Source: Lachnoclostridium sp. UBA1308 (GTDB taxonomy: Bacteria > Bacillota > Clostridia > Lachnospirales > Lachnospiraceae). Taken from it: a DNA stretch of 64,000 nucleotides. Where the stretch lies: positions 14,849 to 78,848 of the forward strand of contig DBTU01000024.1 in NCBI GenBank assembly GCA_002307215.1, read 5' to 3'. A program made the translations under genes and the position numbers. The notes under the pieces are model-generated. The model made no database searches, was not told the DNA's origin, and saw only the letters and a program-made list of their open reading frames with translations. Positions 53,480 through 62,489 of the stretch are shown here, in pieces (position 1 is the stretch's first letter; each line of letters opens with the position of its first letter).

Positions 53480-53866
53480 CTATTTAATATCTGTTTTCCA
53501 TAATCCATGAATATTGCAGTATTCATATACCGCTACAACTTCATCATCAACAAGTGCAAAGGATGCCTTCGGCGCATCACCGGGCTCCAGATTTTTTCTC
53601 TGTCCGCCACGCTCTGTCTGAATATAAATCCATTGAATATAATGCTTCTCTTCCATTGGATGAGCTACGCTTCCCACTTCAACCAATACTGTATTACCCT
53701 CAATCGTCACCACCGGAACATGTTTTTCTTTTGAGGCCTCAACTGTATTAGCAACTAATTCTTCCATGTCTTCCCCGCAGCATTTAAGGGGGACTCCTGC
53801 GTTATTAATAATTCCTACAATATTACCACAATGATTGCATCTGAAAAACTTGATCTCTTTACTCAT
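53480..53866 (-). CDS. dfx: Desulfoferrodoxin/superoxide reductase
   Basis: The N-terminal desulforedoxin part has FFRCNHCGNIVG and LKCCGEDM, which bind a rubredoxin-like iron. The catalytic domain has HVPVV, GSVAHPMEEKHYIQWIYI and EYCNIHGLWK, giving the four His and one Cys of the superoxide-reducing iron site. At 128 residues it is a two-iron enzyme. It detoxifies superoxide in anaerobes without making oxygen. Ribosome site AGAAGGAG. Confidence 0.95.
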   Translation of the reverse strand: MSKEIKFFRCNHCGNIVGIINNAGVPLKCCGEDMEELVANTVEASKEKHVPVVTIEGNTVLVEVGSVAHPMEEKHYIQWIYIQTERGGQRKNLEPGDAPKASFALVDDEVVAVYEYCNIHGLWKTDIK

Positions 53867-53982
53867 AGGTTTGCTCCTTCTGTCATTAAAGGTTAAATAA
53901 CAAATATGTGAACAAGCGGATTATTTGAACAAGTAAAATTCTTAACCTGTCTCTTCATCCTTCTGTTCACATATAGTTTATC

Positions 53983-54297
53983 TTATATCTCTAACATTTT
54001 CAATATATCTTTCTTTTGTCTCGCTCCAACAGCAGTAGCGGCTATCTTACCGTTCTTTATTACCATAAGTGTCGGTATGCTTAAGACATGAAAGGAAGAT
54101 GCAAGTTCCGACTCCTCATCTATATTTATCTTACCAACCTTTGCCATTCCCTTTACCTCTTCGGAAATCTCTTCTACCGCCGGTGACACCATCCGACACG
54201 GTCCGCACCAGGAAGCCCAGAAATCCAGCAATACCGGTTGACTTGAATTCAAAACTTCTTCTTCAAAATTATTCTTTGTTATTTTAATTGCTGACAT
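53983..54297 (-). CDS. trxA: Thioredoxin
   Basis: The 104-residue protein has the active site DFWASWCGPCRM and the cis-proline region LSIPTLMVIKNG. This is a standard cytosolic thioredoxin. GGAGG precedes its ATG. It lies beside superoxide reductase, consistent with a redox-stress neighbourhood. Confidence 0.95.
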   Translation of the reverse strand: MSAIKITKNNFEEEVLNSSQPVLLDFWASWCGPCRMVSPAVEEISEEVKGMAKVGKINIDEESELASSFHVLSIPTLMVIKNGKIAATAVGARQKKDILKMLEI

Positions 54298-54391
54298 AAT
54301 ATTATCCTCCTATCAAATCGTGTTATCATTTATATTTATGTACCTACTATATCACGATATGACAGTAACCTCTGTGATGTTATCACAGATA

Positions 54392-54967
54392 TTAATCTCT
54401 AAAAACCACACCGCTATCTTCATTCATAGATTCTATGATGGCTAAGGATTCTACTCGAACTCCGCTTGCACGAACCAGAGCTCCTCCCTCCTGGAAGCCC
54501 TTTTCAATTACAATTCCGGCTCCAACCAGTGATGCTCCTGCATCCTTGACCAGCTTGGCAAGTCCAAGCAACGCATTTCCATTTGCAAGGAAATCATCAA
54601 TAATCAGTACCTTATCCTCTGCCTTTAGGAATTCCTTCGCCACGATAATATCATAGACACGGCCATGGGTAAATGATTCCACCTTACCCGTGTATACATC
54701 ACCGGCTATGTTTTTCGTCTGGTTTTTCTTAGCAAATACAACAGGAACCTCGAAATACTGTGCTGCAACACAAGCAATTCCTATGCCCGAAGCCTCTATT
54801 GTAAGTATCTTTGTTACTTCGCAATCAGCAAATCTTTTCTTAAATTCTTTCCCTATCTCTCCGAAAAGCTCGATATCCATCTGATGATTCAGGAAGCTGT
54901 CCACCTTAAGCACATTACCGGCGCGAATCTTACCGTCCTTTTTTATTCTATCTTTTAAAAGCTGCAT
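54392..54967 (-). CDS. xpt: Xanthine phosphoribosyltransferase
   Basis: From MQLLKDRIKKDGKIRAGNVL the protein follows xpt closely: LKVDSFLNHQMD, ILTIEASGIGIACVAAQYF, VVFAKKNQ and the PRPP loop VLIIDDFLANGNALLGL. It salvages xanthine to XMP. ATG at 54967 is preferred over GTG four codons upstream. No purine riboswitch was found before it. Confidence 0.94.
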   Translation of the reverse strand: MQLLKDRIKKDGKIRAGNVLKVDSFLNHQMDIELFGEIGKEFKKRFADCEVTKILTIEASGIGIACVAAQYFEVPVVFAKKNQTKNIAGDVYTGKVESFTHGRVYDIIVAKEFLKAEDKVLIIDDFLANGNALLGLAKLVKDAGASLVGAGIVIEKGFQEGGALVRASGVRVESLAIIESMNEDSGVVFRD

Positions 54968-55144
54968 CGTTATACCCACTTTTCTATTAAGAATTTATGA
55001 TTCCATACGAAACTCAGCTGTCATAATAGAAGGAATTTCGTAATGAAATATAAAATATTATCGCATAAAAAAATGATACAATCAAGTTGTATCACAAAAA
55101 ACGCCCATGTATTCTGTTGTTTTAAGCATAAATATCCTTTTTCT

Positions 55145-55372
55145 TTAAGCTACCTTGAACTCTTCCAATTCCTTGGGATATATATCCTGACAGTCAGACA
55201 GATTTACCTCAATCGGATTCGATAAATCAAGACTAAAAATACCCATGATTGACTTCCCGTCTACTACATATCTGCCCGATACCAAATCCAACTCATAATC
55301 CATACTGCAAGTAATATCAATAAATTTTCTTATCTTATCAAAGGTATCCAATTTAATCCATATTTTATTCAA
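55145..55372 (-). CDS. HPr-like protein without the catalytic histidine
   Basis: The last part, SGRYVVDGKSIMGIFSLDLS, is the HPr signature around Ser46, and the preceding DKIRKFIDITCSM fits the first helix. The region where HPr carries His15 has no HARP motif. The 75-residue chain therefore resembles Crh-type proteins that can take regulatory but not catalytic phosphate. A TTG start is indicated by AAAGGAG five bases upstream and overlaps the stop of a small upstream frame. Confidence 0.7.
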   Translation of the reverse strand: MNKIWIKLDTFDKIRKFIDITCSMDYELDLVSGRYVVDGKSIMGIFSLDLSNPIEVNLSDCQDIYPKELEEFKVA

Positions 55373-55517
55373 ACGATCTCCTTTCTGACCAAGCTTGCGT
55401 ATCATCAATATCATCGATATCTCCCAACAGTTCGTCAAGATCCTCAAACCAATCAATAAAGCTATGCTCCATAATTTCTTTTACCATATCCTCCATACTG
55501 CCACCGCCTCTCTTCAT
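55365..55517 (-). CDS. Small acidic protein (about 50 residues), coupled to the HPr-like gene
   Basis: An open frame begins MKRGGGSMEDMVKEIMEHSF and continues DWFEDLDELLGDIDDIDDTQ before a short basic end. It ends at TAA, eight bases inside the next gene's TTG start, so the two are translationally coupled. Met8 (55496) is an alternative start with AGAGG ten bases upstream. The sequence is amphipathic and very acidic; no family was recognised. Confidence 0.55.
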   Translation of the reverse strand: MKRGGGSMEDMVKEIMEHSFIDWFEDLDELLGDIDDIDDTQAWSERRSFE

Positions 55518-55627
55518 CATTTTCTACATTTACTTCTAATTCCATGATATCTTATTAATGTAAAATCTAAAACCATATTATTGTAAAATACAAGTTAAAT
55601 AGTGAAAAGAATCGATATCCAGAGGAA

Positions 55628-56671
55628 TTACCCAATAATGAAAAAGCCAACCGCAGCAATGACATAAATGGAAATCAGCTTTAAGCCTTCCACCCAGTTG
55701 GTTCTTCCGGATTTCACAATCTGATTAGCAATAAATACACTTGCCGCAAAGAGGAATAATTCAATTGGTTTGAAGACAAGGGTCATCGGGGTTTTTGATG
55801 CAACCAGGCTGATTAGTACTGAAATCGGTATTACAAATAATGCAATTTGAAGGCTTGAGCCTACCGCTATCTCTAATGTAATATCCATCTTGTTCTTCAG
55901 TGCCATAATAACCGCGGTTGAATGCTCTGCCGCATTACCGACTATCGGAATTAATATAATCCCGACAAACATCTCAGAGATATGTGCGGATTTGGTCATT
56001 GGCTCAATGCTTGCAACTAATAATTCTGATTCAATTGCTATAAATACCGTTGCAACAGCCAATACACCAATACTGAAGGGCAGACTCCACTTCGAATCCA
56101 TATCTTCAGCATGTTCCACTCCATACAGATCTTTGCTGGTCTTAAAAGAGTAGATCATTCCGATTACATACATGGAAAGCATAATAACACTGGTTATAAT
56201 GCTGAAGCTTTCATGATTCACATTATTAGTTGAGGTAGCTCCAAATACCGCCGGTATAGAAAGACCGATCACCGCAAAAAGTAACATTGTAGCTGTAAAG
56301 GTCCCTGTCTGGGAATTAAATTTTAACTCCTTATGCTTCAAACCCCCAAAGAAAATGCTGCAGCCTAATACCAGAAGAATATTACCGAGAACCGAACCGG
56401 CAAGAGAGGCCTTAACAACTTCAAACAAACCTGCTCTAATTGCAAAAAAGCTGATAATAAGCTCGGTTGCATTTCCAAAGGTTGCATTTAAAAATCCGCC
56501 AAACTTAGGCCCTGTAAAAACCGCAATTTCCTCAGTAGCATTTCCCAGATAACCTGCCAGCGGAACAATCGATATGCAGGTAAGGAAGAAGATTGCCGTA
56601 GAACTCCAATGCATAAAATGACCGACAAATGATAACGGTATGCAAAGTAATAAAATTTTCAAGTATTTCAT
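55628..56671 (-). CDS. Calcium/proton exchanger (CaCA family, Cax)
   Basis: About eleven helices contain the two inverted alpha-repeats GNATELIISFFAI (near residue 65) and GNAAEHSTAVIMALKN (near residue 245), whose acidic residues bind Ca2+. The length (~347) fits ChaA/Cax exchangers. A linker with EHAEDMDSKWSL separates the halves. ATG at 56671 has GGAGGAG upstream. Confidence 0.93.
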   Translation of the reverse strand: MKYLKILLLCIPLSFVGHFMHWSSTAIFFLTCISIVPLAGYLGNATEEIAVFTGPKFGGFLNATFGNATELIISFFAIRAGLFEVVKASLAGSVLGNILLVLGCSIFFGGLKHKELKFNSQTGTFTATMLLFAVIGLSIPAVFGATSTNNVNHESFSIITSVIMLSMYVIGMIYSFKTSKDLYGVEHAEDMDSKWSLPFSIGVLAVATVFIAIESELLVASIEPMTKSAHISEMFVGIILIPIVGNAAEHSTAVIMALKNKMDITLEIAVGSSLQIALFVIPISVLISLVASKTPMTLVFKPIELFLFAASVFIANQIVKSGRTNWVEGLKLISIYVIAAVGFFIIG

Positions 56672-56836
56672 GTTATTTCTCCTCCGTACTATGATCAAGG
56701 GATCGTGTGATAAAATTGTCAACTCACGTCATATAACGATTATTATATTATAGTTAATATAAAATAACAATAAAATCATATGTGATATCCGTTAATACTA
56801 GCCAGGGAATAAACATAGGATATCCAGTTGCAACTC

Positions 56837-57249
56837 TCATATGATACCCTTAATCACCTGTTTATATAGCTCACTTGCCTGCGCATCCACTATGTTACGG
56901 ACATCTTGAACTTTCTCAACCGCGTATTGAGATTTCGTTTTTAATTCATCGACAACAATTTTATTTCACTAGTAAAGCTACTGGATTGCTCCGCAAGCTT
57001 TCTGATTTCATCTGAAACAACTGCGAAGCCCTTTCCTGCATCACCGGCTCTTGCTGCTTCAATCGCCGCATTCAGCGCCAGTAAATTTGTCTGTGTAGCA
57101 ATATTTTGTATTATAGAACTAGCCGTTTCGATTTTTGATGCTCCTTCATTATTGCTAATAATAATTTCATATATGTTCTGAGCAGCTTGATTATTTTGTT
57201 CGGTCTTATGATGCAAATCTACCAAAATACCCTTACGTTTATCAAACAT
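56837..57249 (-). pseudogene. Chemoreceptor (MCP) signalling-domain remnant
   Basis: The segment ATQTNLLALNAAIEAARAGD and GKGFAVVSDEIRKLAEQSS is the conserved hairpin tip of methyl-accepting chemotaxis proteins. The frame then runs out after TSEIKLLSMN, while VDELKTKSQYAVEKVQDVR continues in another frame for ~38 codons. A one-base shift near 56955 explains both. The sensor, membrane and HAMP parts are missing upstream. It is a decayed, N-terminally truncated gene. Confidence 0.85.
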
Positions 57250-57272
57250 GGTATTATATTTGTAATAGTACC

Positions 57273-57301
57273 TTGACAGTCACAGTAGTTCGTTATATAA
57301 T
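57273..57301 (+). promoter_or_regulatory. Perfect sigma-A promoter of the PadR/ABC module
   Basis: TTGACA, 17 bases and TATAAT lie 20 bases before the PadR start codon. The promoter abuts the truncated end of the MCP remnant, which suggests that the module was inserted here. Confidence 0.85.
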
Positions 57302-57320
57302 ACAAATGTGAGGTGATAAT

Positions 57321-57650
57321 ATGAGCGAGAATAAAATTACATCCGACCTACTGCGTGGACATACCGATACCATGATTTTACGACTCTTATCCGAAGCAGA
57401 CCGCTACGGCTACGAGATTGTCAAGTTGATTACCGAGCGCTCGGGTGGGGAGTATGAATTAAAGGAAGCTACGATGTACTCCAGTGTCCGTCGGCTTGAG
57501 GTGGATGGTGATATCGAATGGTATTGGGGCGATGAATCTCAGGGTGGACGACGTAAGTATTTTAAGATTACAGAAAAGGGTAAAGCTACTTATGCCCATA
57601 ATAAAAGCAACTGGGATTACGCAAAGCGCGTGCTTGACGATTTATTGTAA
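57321..57650 (+). CDS. PadR-family transcriptional regulator
   Basis: The 109-residue protein has the PadR winged helix: LRGHTDTMILRLLSEADRYGYEIVKLI, then YELKEATMYSSVRRLEVDGDIEWYWG and GGRRKYFKITEKGKATY. Such proteins usually repress a neighbouring transporter operon and release on binding a drug or peptide. It is the first gene of a four-gene plus-strand operon and may repress its own promoter. Confidence 0.93.
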   Translation: MSENKITSDLLRGHTDTMILRLLSEADRYGYEIVKLITERSGGEYELKEATMYSSVRRLEVDGDIEWYWGDESQGGRRKYFKITEKGKATYAHNKSNWDYAKRVLDDLL

Positions 57651-57665
57651 AGGAGATTTGATATT

Positions 57666-58592
57666 ATGAATGAAAAATTAACCAACTATTTGAACGGTAT
57701 TTTTGCACCCTACGATGGGGTAAAAAGCGCCACCGAACTAAAGGCCGATCTGCTCTTAGATTTGCAGGAACGCTTCAATGAACTCAAAGATGAGGGTAAG
57801 GACGATGATACGGCCTTTGAGATGACCATAGATAGCATCGGCGACATCGAGCAAACAGTACAGGAAGCCGCCGGTCTTTTCCGCTCGCTGGAGCGGCCGG
57901 TATATACAAACTTTAACGGAAGTAACTTACCAATGAGCGACTTTGCAGGTGTTACTACCAATAAAGGAAAATTTTCCGGAAGTGCGCTGCGCGGATCTGA
58001 TTTCTCAGGTGCAGTCTTAACCGGTAGCACGTTCACCGGCAGTGACGTACGTGAAGCCAATTTTAAAGGCGCAGACTTGACCGGAAGTACGTTCACCGGT
58101 AGCGATGTGCGTGATTCCAATTTTGACGGTGCCAACCTGACCGACTGCAGTTTAACCAGCATCGACCTGGCAAATTCAAGTTTCAATCAATCAATCCTTG
58201 TACGTACCAACTACTCCACCTCGGGATTGGACAGAGCAAAATTCGTTGGTGTAAGGCTGACAGACGTCAAGATGACCTTGACTGATCTCAGAAAAGCAGT
58301 CTTTGAAAACTGTGTCTTTCATGGCGTGGACTTCAAAAAGTCCGACCTAAGCGGGCTATGCCTTGACGGCCAGACCTTTATCGGAGTCAATTTTGACAAT
58401 GCGGCACTGAACGAAGTTACTTTCAGGGGCGCGACACTCAAAAATGTATCCTTCCGTGCACCATTTGCCCTGACTAATAAATATTACCGTGCCCTTGCAA
58501 CCATCTGCTTTGACGGAGCTGCGATGGATAAGCTGACCTATGCCTATCTCAAAGGCGTGGGGGTCGATTTGTCAAAGGTTACTGTTATATAA
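57666..58592 (+). CDS. Pentapeptide-repeat protein with HAAS-like N-terminal domain
   Basis: Residues 1-75 (LTNYLNGIFAPYDGVKSATELKADLL cut into LLLDLQERFNEL) resemble the HAAS/DUF1700-type domain found beside PadR regulators. From about residue 85 a long run of A(D/N)LxxS/F five-residue repeats follows, such as SDFSGAVLTGSTF and ANFKGADLTGSTF, which would form a right-handed quadrilateral helix. Two near-identical blocks (TGSTFTGSDVR) show recent internal duplication. The function may be to couple PadR sensing to the transporter, which is inference. Confidence 0.82.
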   Translation: MNEKLTNYLNGIFAPYDGVKSATELKADLLLDLQERFNELKDEGKDDDTAFEMTIDSIGDIEQTVQEAAGLFRSLERPVYTNFNGSNLPMSDFAGVTTNKGKFSGSALRGSDFSGAVLTGSTFTGSDVREANFKGADLTGSTFTGSDVRDSNFDGANLTDCSLTSIDLANSSFNQSILVRTNYSTSGLDRAKFVGVRLTDVKMTLTDLRKAVFENCVFHGVDFKKSDLSGLCLDGQTFIGVNFDNAALNEVTFRGATLKNVSFRAPFALTNKYYRALATICFDGAAMDKLTYAYLKGVGVDLSKVTVI

Positions 58593-58614
58593 GGATATAA
58601 ATAAGGAGGTAAAT

Positions 58615-59376
58615 ATGCCAAACAATTCAATTCAAGTGAAAGGGCTACAAAAGTCCTACAAACAAATACATGTCTTAAAGGACGTAGATTTCGAGGTGGA
58701 AAAGGGCAGTATTTTTGCCCTACTCGGCTCCAACGGTACGGGCAAAACAACAATTGTCAAAATCCTCACTACTCTACTCAAACAAGACGGCGGTACCGCT
58801 GTCGTAAACGGCTTTGATGTTGCGTCACAGCCTGATAAAGTACGGCAGTCAATTAGTCTGACCGGACAATTTGCCGCAGTGGATGAGATTTTGACCGGGC
58901 GGGAAAATCTTATTATGATTGCCAAGCTACGGCACCTCCCTGATCCGCGCCAAATTGCGGAGGATTTACTGAAACGCTTTGGTTTGACGGACGCCGCCGA
59001 CCGCAGAGTATCTACTTATTCCGGTGGTATGCACCGCAGGCTCGACATCGCCATGAGCCTCATAGGAAAACCGCAGGTTATTTTCCTCGACGAGCCGACT
59101 ACAGGGCTTGATCCCGAGGCACGCATCGAGGTTTGGAAGATTGTCAAAGAGCTTGCCGATAACGGTACAACAGTAATCTTGACCACACAATATTTGGATG
59201 AGGCTGAACAGCTCGCCGATCGGATTGCCATTCTACACGAAGGCAGGATTATCGTTAGCGGTACACTGGCAGAGCTAAAAAAGCTTCTCCCGCCGGCAAA
59301 GGTGGAGTATGTGGAAAAGCAACCGACCCTGGAGGAGGTATTCCTCGCAATCGTCGGTAAAAAGGAGGCAGTATAA
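58615..59376 (+). CDS. DrrA-like drug/antibiotic ABC transporter ATPase
   Basis: From MPNNSIQVKGLQKSYK the ATPase has GSNGTGKTT (Walker A), TYSGGMHRRLDIAMSL (signature), VIFLDEPTTGLDPEAR (Walker B) and LTTQYLDEAEQLADR, the DrrA hallmark. The C-terminal YVEKQPTLEEVFLAIVGK is also typical. ATG at 58615 follows AAGGAGGT. It pairs with the permease directly downstream to expel a drug or peptide. Confidence 0.93.
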   Translation: MPNNSIQVKGLQKSYKQIHVLKDVDFEVEKGSIFALLGSNGTGKTTIVKILTTLLKQDGGTAVVNGFDVASQPDKVRQSISLTGQFAAVDEILTGRENLIMIAKLRHLPDPRQIAEDLLKRFGLTDAADRRVSTYSGGMHRRLDIAMSLIGKPQVIFLDEPTTGLDPEARIEVWKIVKELADNGTTVILTTQYLDEAEQLADRIAILHEGRIIVSGTLAELKKLLPPAKVEYVEKQPTLEEVFLAIVGKKEAV

Positions 59377-60144
59377 ATGGGAACTATTAAAATACACTTT
59401 TTCAGTGATATGTGCGTTATGCTCGGACGTTCCATGCGCCATATTTCCCGCAGCATGGACACTATCATCACGGTCACTATCACTCCGATTGCGATGATGC
59501 TTCTGTTCGTTTATGTGTTCGGCGGTGCCATTCAAGCCGGCACGGATAACTATGTGAATTACCTATTGCCCGGCATCCTGCTAATGGCGATAGCAAGCGG
59601 CATCGCCTACACGGCTTACCGTCTGTTTATGGATATGCAAAGAGGCATCTTTGAACGGTTCCACTCCATGCCGATTGCGCGTTCGGCTGCGCTTTGGGGG
59701 CATGTGCTGACCTCACTGGTATCCAATGCAATTTCGGTTGTTGTAATTATTCTCGTAGCTTTGATTATGGGTTTTCGCTCGTCAGCGGGAGTATTGTCAT
59801 GGCTTGCTGTGGCTGCCATACTCGCATTGTTCACGCTGGCCTTAACTTGGGTCGCAGCGATTGCCGGACTTTCCGCAAAGACAGTCGACGGAGCAAGTGC
59901 CTTTTCGTATCCGATTATCTTCCTCCCTTTTATCAGCTCGGCGTTTGTCCCAACAGAGTCGATGCCGTCGGTTGTTCGCGCCTTTGCCGAAAATCAACCG
60001 GTTACCTCGATAGTAGAAGCCATCCGTGCGCTGTTATCAGGCAAACCGGTAGGCACTGATATCTGGGTCGCTCTTGCATGGTGCATCGGGATTATGGTTG
60101 TGGCGTATTACTTTGCGATGAGGGTGTATAAAAAGCGGGCGTGA
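59377..60144 (+). CDS. DrrB-like ABC-2 type permease
   Basis: The 255-residue protein has six helices and the ABC-2 pattern MDTIITVTITPIAMMLLFVYVFGGAI, then YLLPGILLMAI and the late FISSAFVPTESMPSVVRAFAENQPVT. This is the DrrB membrane partner of the ATPase upstream. Its codons are visibly more GC-rich than those of the neighbouring regions. Confidence 0.92.
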   Translation: MGTIKIHFFSDMCVMLGRSMRHISRSMDTIITVTITPIAMMLLFVYVFGGAIQAGTDNYVNYLLPGILLMAIASGIAYTAYRLFMDMQRGIFERFHSMPIARSAALWGHVLTSLVSNAISVVVIILVALIMGFRSSAGVLSWLAVAAILALFTLALTWVAAIAGLSAKTVDGASAFSYPIIFLPFISSAFVPTESMPSVVRAFAENQPVTSIVEAIRALLSGKPVGTDIWVALAWCIGIMVVAYYFAMRVYKKRA

Positions 60145-60206
60145 TAAATGGGGTTGGCTTATCCAAGAAACCTATGTGATGAAATAAAAATAGATACATA
60201 AGACTC

Positions 60207-60245
60207 AAAACAGCTCGTGAGGCTATTGGCTTCACGAGCTGTTTT
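60207..60245. terminator. Bidirectional terminator
   Basis: Perfect 14-base arms (AAAACAGCTCGTGA and its complement) surround an 11-base loop between the permease and the converging Fic gene. Confidence 0.92.
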
Positions 60246-60258
60246 ACTAAGGACTTTT

Positions 60259-61191
60259 CTAGGTTTCTTCACCCATAAAATAATTGATTATCTCTTTGTA
60301 TTTATCCTGAGCCGAAAGACAAGTATCTGTAATAAAACCTTTTTCATACTCATATTCCTTCAAGCCCCGATAATAAAAAAGTTTATGAGATTCATCAATG
60401 ATAAAGGGTATTACATTATGCTTCAAACACTCCTTAAACATGATCAATCTACCAACTCTACCATTTCCGTCCTGGAATGGATGAATGGACTCGAACCTAT
60501 AATGAAATTCTACTATGTCATCAAGTGTCACGTTGACTTTCACATTATATTCTGTCAGCAGCTTTGCCATTTCAGTTTTCACTTTTGAAGGTGAAGTTGT
60601 CGCGCTGTCTCCAACAGTATTGGGTCGTGATTTATATTCACCGACACCGAACCAATCTTTCCTGTTGTCTGAAGTATTATTCTTCAATATTTTGTGACAT
60701 GTCATTATCATGTCTTCCGTAAGCTTTTCAAAAACATGATCAAGGATGTAATCAAAACATTGAAAATGGTTTACTGTTTCCATTATGTCATCAATAGAAG
60801 CTGTTTCATCACCTTCCGGTGCCAACGTATTCGTCTCATAAATGTACCGGGTTTGATCTTCCGACAAACGACTTCCTTCTATATGATTAGAATTATATGA
60901 AAATTTTATTTGCGTCATATGATAAAGTCCACCCTTAAGTTTCATTTCCTTTTCTTCTAACAACATCTTTAATAACTGATTGTCCGGCTTATCCTTTTCC
61001 ATAACCAGAATATCGCCGGGCTGGCAGCCCAATTCCTTACATATATTCTCTATCACCTTTAAAGAAATTGGCTCATTTTTAGCCAATTTAGCTACCGTCG
61101 TAGAAGAAAGCCCTAATCTTTTCTGTAGTTGGGTTTTTGCAATATTTTTTTCTTTCAGTAAACGAAACAGACCATCGTATTTTATCCCCAT
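60259..61191 (-). CDS. Fic-domain protein with N-terminal XRE-type helix-turn-helix
   Basis: Residues 1-65 form a Cro/C1-type DNA-binding domain (AKTQLQKRLGLSSTTVAKLA). The Fic active site is HPFQDGNGRVGR near residue 250, complete with the catalytic histidine. A likely inhibitory motif SNHIEGS (S-x3-E-G) lies near residue 108, so it is probably a self-inhibited AMP transferase. ATG at 61191 has AAAGGAG upstream, and the longer frame would run into the neighbouring terminator hairpin. It may regulate itself or modify cellular targets. Confidence 0.88.
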   Translation of the reverse strand: MGIKYDGLFRLLKEKNIAKTQLQKRLGLSSTTVAKLAKNEPISLKVIENICKELGCQPGDILVMEKDKPDNQLLKMLLEEKEMKLKGGLYHMTQIKFSYNSNHIEGSRLSEDQTRYIYETNTLAPEGDETASIDDIMETVNHFQCFDYILDHVFEKLTEDMIMTCHKILKNNTSDNRKDWFGVGEYKSRPNTVGDSATTSPSKVKTEMAKLLTEYNVKVNVTLDDIVEFHYRFESIHPFQDGNGRVGRLIMFKECLKHNVIPFIIDESHKLFYYRGLKEYEYEKGFITDTCLSAQDKYKEIINYFMGEET

Positions 61192-61246
61192 AGCATCAAC
61201 TCCTTTGGGTATATTATAGCATTTATATTTACTATTGTAAATTAAA

Positions 61247-61284
61247 TGCCACCATAACTTTATGTTCATAAAGTTATGGTGGCA
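61247..61284. terminator. Terminator of the RCC1-repeat gene
   Basis: Perfect 16-base arms (TGCCACCATAACTTTA and its complement) with a 6-base loop lie 40 bases beyond the RCC1 stop. T-rich flanks follow on the minus strand. Confidence 0.85.
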
Positions 61285-61324
61285 ACATACTTCAGTAATA
61301 GATTGTTCTAATCATCAAACTGAT

Positions 61325-62431
61325 CTATTCTCCCAATTGACCGCAATCATTTATTCCACATCCCCAAACCGAACCATCTTGCAGTAATACTATTGTATAT
61401 GAATATCCCCCTGATACATTTGTGGCTCCAGTAATGCCTCCAAGCTGTATAAGTGTAGTTTTTTCATTGTCTGTACCATTATAAATTATCCCATCACCTA
61501 ATTCTCCCCACAAATCACTTCCACAAACCCAAACGGTTCCATCATTTTTTAAAACCATTGTATGATAAACTACACCTGTGATATCTTTTACGTTAGTGGC
61601 TCCGATCATTTGGACAGGATGCGATACACAACTTTGACACGTTCCAATTCCTAATTGACCCTCACCATCCATTCCCCACGCCCATACTGTTCCATCGGTT
61701 TTTACAGCAAAAGAATTACATTGACCAGCACCAATTGAAGTTACGCCACTCATAATATACACTGGCATCGATTTATCTGTTGTAGTACCATCTCCACATT
61801 GTCCAAAACCATTACATCCCCAGGTCCATACTTCTCCATTACTTTTTAATGCTACAGTATGATCCATTCCAACTTTTATAGAAGTAACATTACCAATATT
61901 TAGAACTTGAACTGGGGTTACACTCCATCTAGTATAACAATTAATTCCTAATTGTCCAGACATATTGCTACCCCAAGCCCATACGGTTTCGTCATTTTTA
62001 ACAGCAACCGTGAAATCTTCTCCACAAGAAACATCAACAATACCACTCAATCCTATTACTTGCGCCGGTCTATAACTACCGGCATAACCTCTATCTCCCA
62101 ATTGACAATTATCATCCCTTCCCCATGACCATACTGTTCCGTCATTCTTTAATGCAACACTATGGAAGTTTCCAGCATCAACAGCTACGATGCCACTTAA
62201 TCCACTTACTTGTAGCGGATAATTTCTTTGAGTACTCGTACCGTCGCCCAATTGTCCATAGGAATTGTCCCCCCATGTCCAAACTGTCCCATCATCTTTT
62301 AATGCAATATTATATGCATGTCCCGCCTCAACCTCAATTATTTTTGAGGAAGATGCATATGCCTTTTCCTGTGTTCCTAATAATACTACAACAAACATAA
62401 AAGTTAAAACGAATGCTAACTTTCTTTTCAT
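61325..62431 (-). CDS. Secreted RCC1-repeat (beta-propeller) protein
   Basis: A signal peptide (MKRKLAFVLTFMFVVVLLG, cleavage after AYA) precedes seven RCC1-like repeats of ~50 residues. Each has GTVWxWGxNxxGQLGDG and GHxxxVALKxDG patterns (GTVWTWGDNSYGQLGDG, GTVWAWGMDGEGQLGIG, GSVWGCGINDCGQLGE). Seven blades make a closed propeller used for binding. It lies downstream of RHS-related genes and might be a surface adhesin or an accessory of that system. The chosen ATG has AAAGGAG upstream. Confidence 0.88.
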   Translation of the reverse strand: MKRKLAFVLTFMFVVVLLGTQEKAYASSSKIIEVEAGHAYNIALKDDGTVWTWGDNSYGQLGDGTSTQRNYPLQVSGLSGIVAVDAGNFHSVALKNDGTVWSWGRDDNCQLGDRGYAGSYRPAQVIGLSGIVDVSCGEDFTVAVKNDETVWAWGSNMSGQLGINCYTRWSVTPVQVLNIGNVTSIKVGMDHTVALKSNGEVWTWGCNGFGQCGDGTTTDKSMPVYIMSGVTSIGAGQCNSFAVKTDGTVWAWGMDGEGQLGIGTCQSCVSHPVQMIGATNVKDITGVVYHTMVLKNDGTVWVCGSDLWGELGDGIIYNGTDNEKTTLIQLGGITGATNVSGGYSYTIVLLQDGSVWGCGINDCGQLGE

Positions 62432-62489
62432 AGTAACGCTCCTTTCTTTTGTATAGCTCAGTGACATTTTTATTGGGCAGAATTATTTT

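Noticed and set aside
54968..55144. Possible purine riboswitch before xpt
   Set aside because: The conserved purine aptamer core could not be found on the minus strand. The hairpins seen do not match its three-way junction.
57710..58186. Long open frame (158 codons) on the minus strand inside the pentapeptide gene
   Set aside because: It arises from the repetitive codon pattern of the pentapeptide repeats, has no ribosome site, and lies opposite a well-supported gene.
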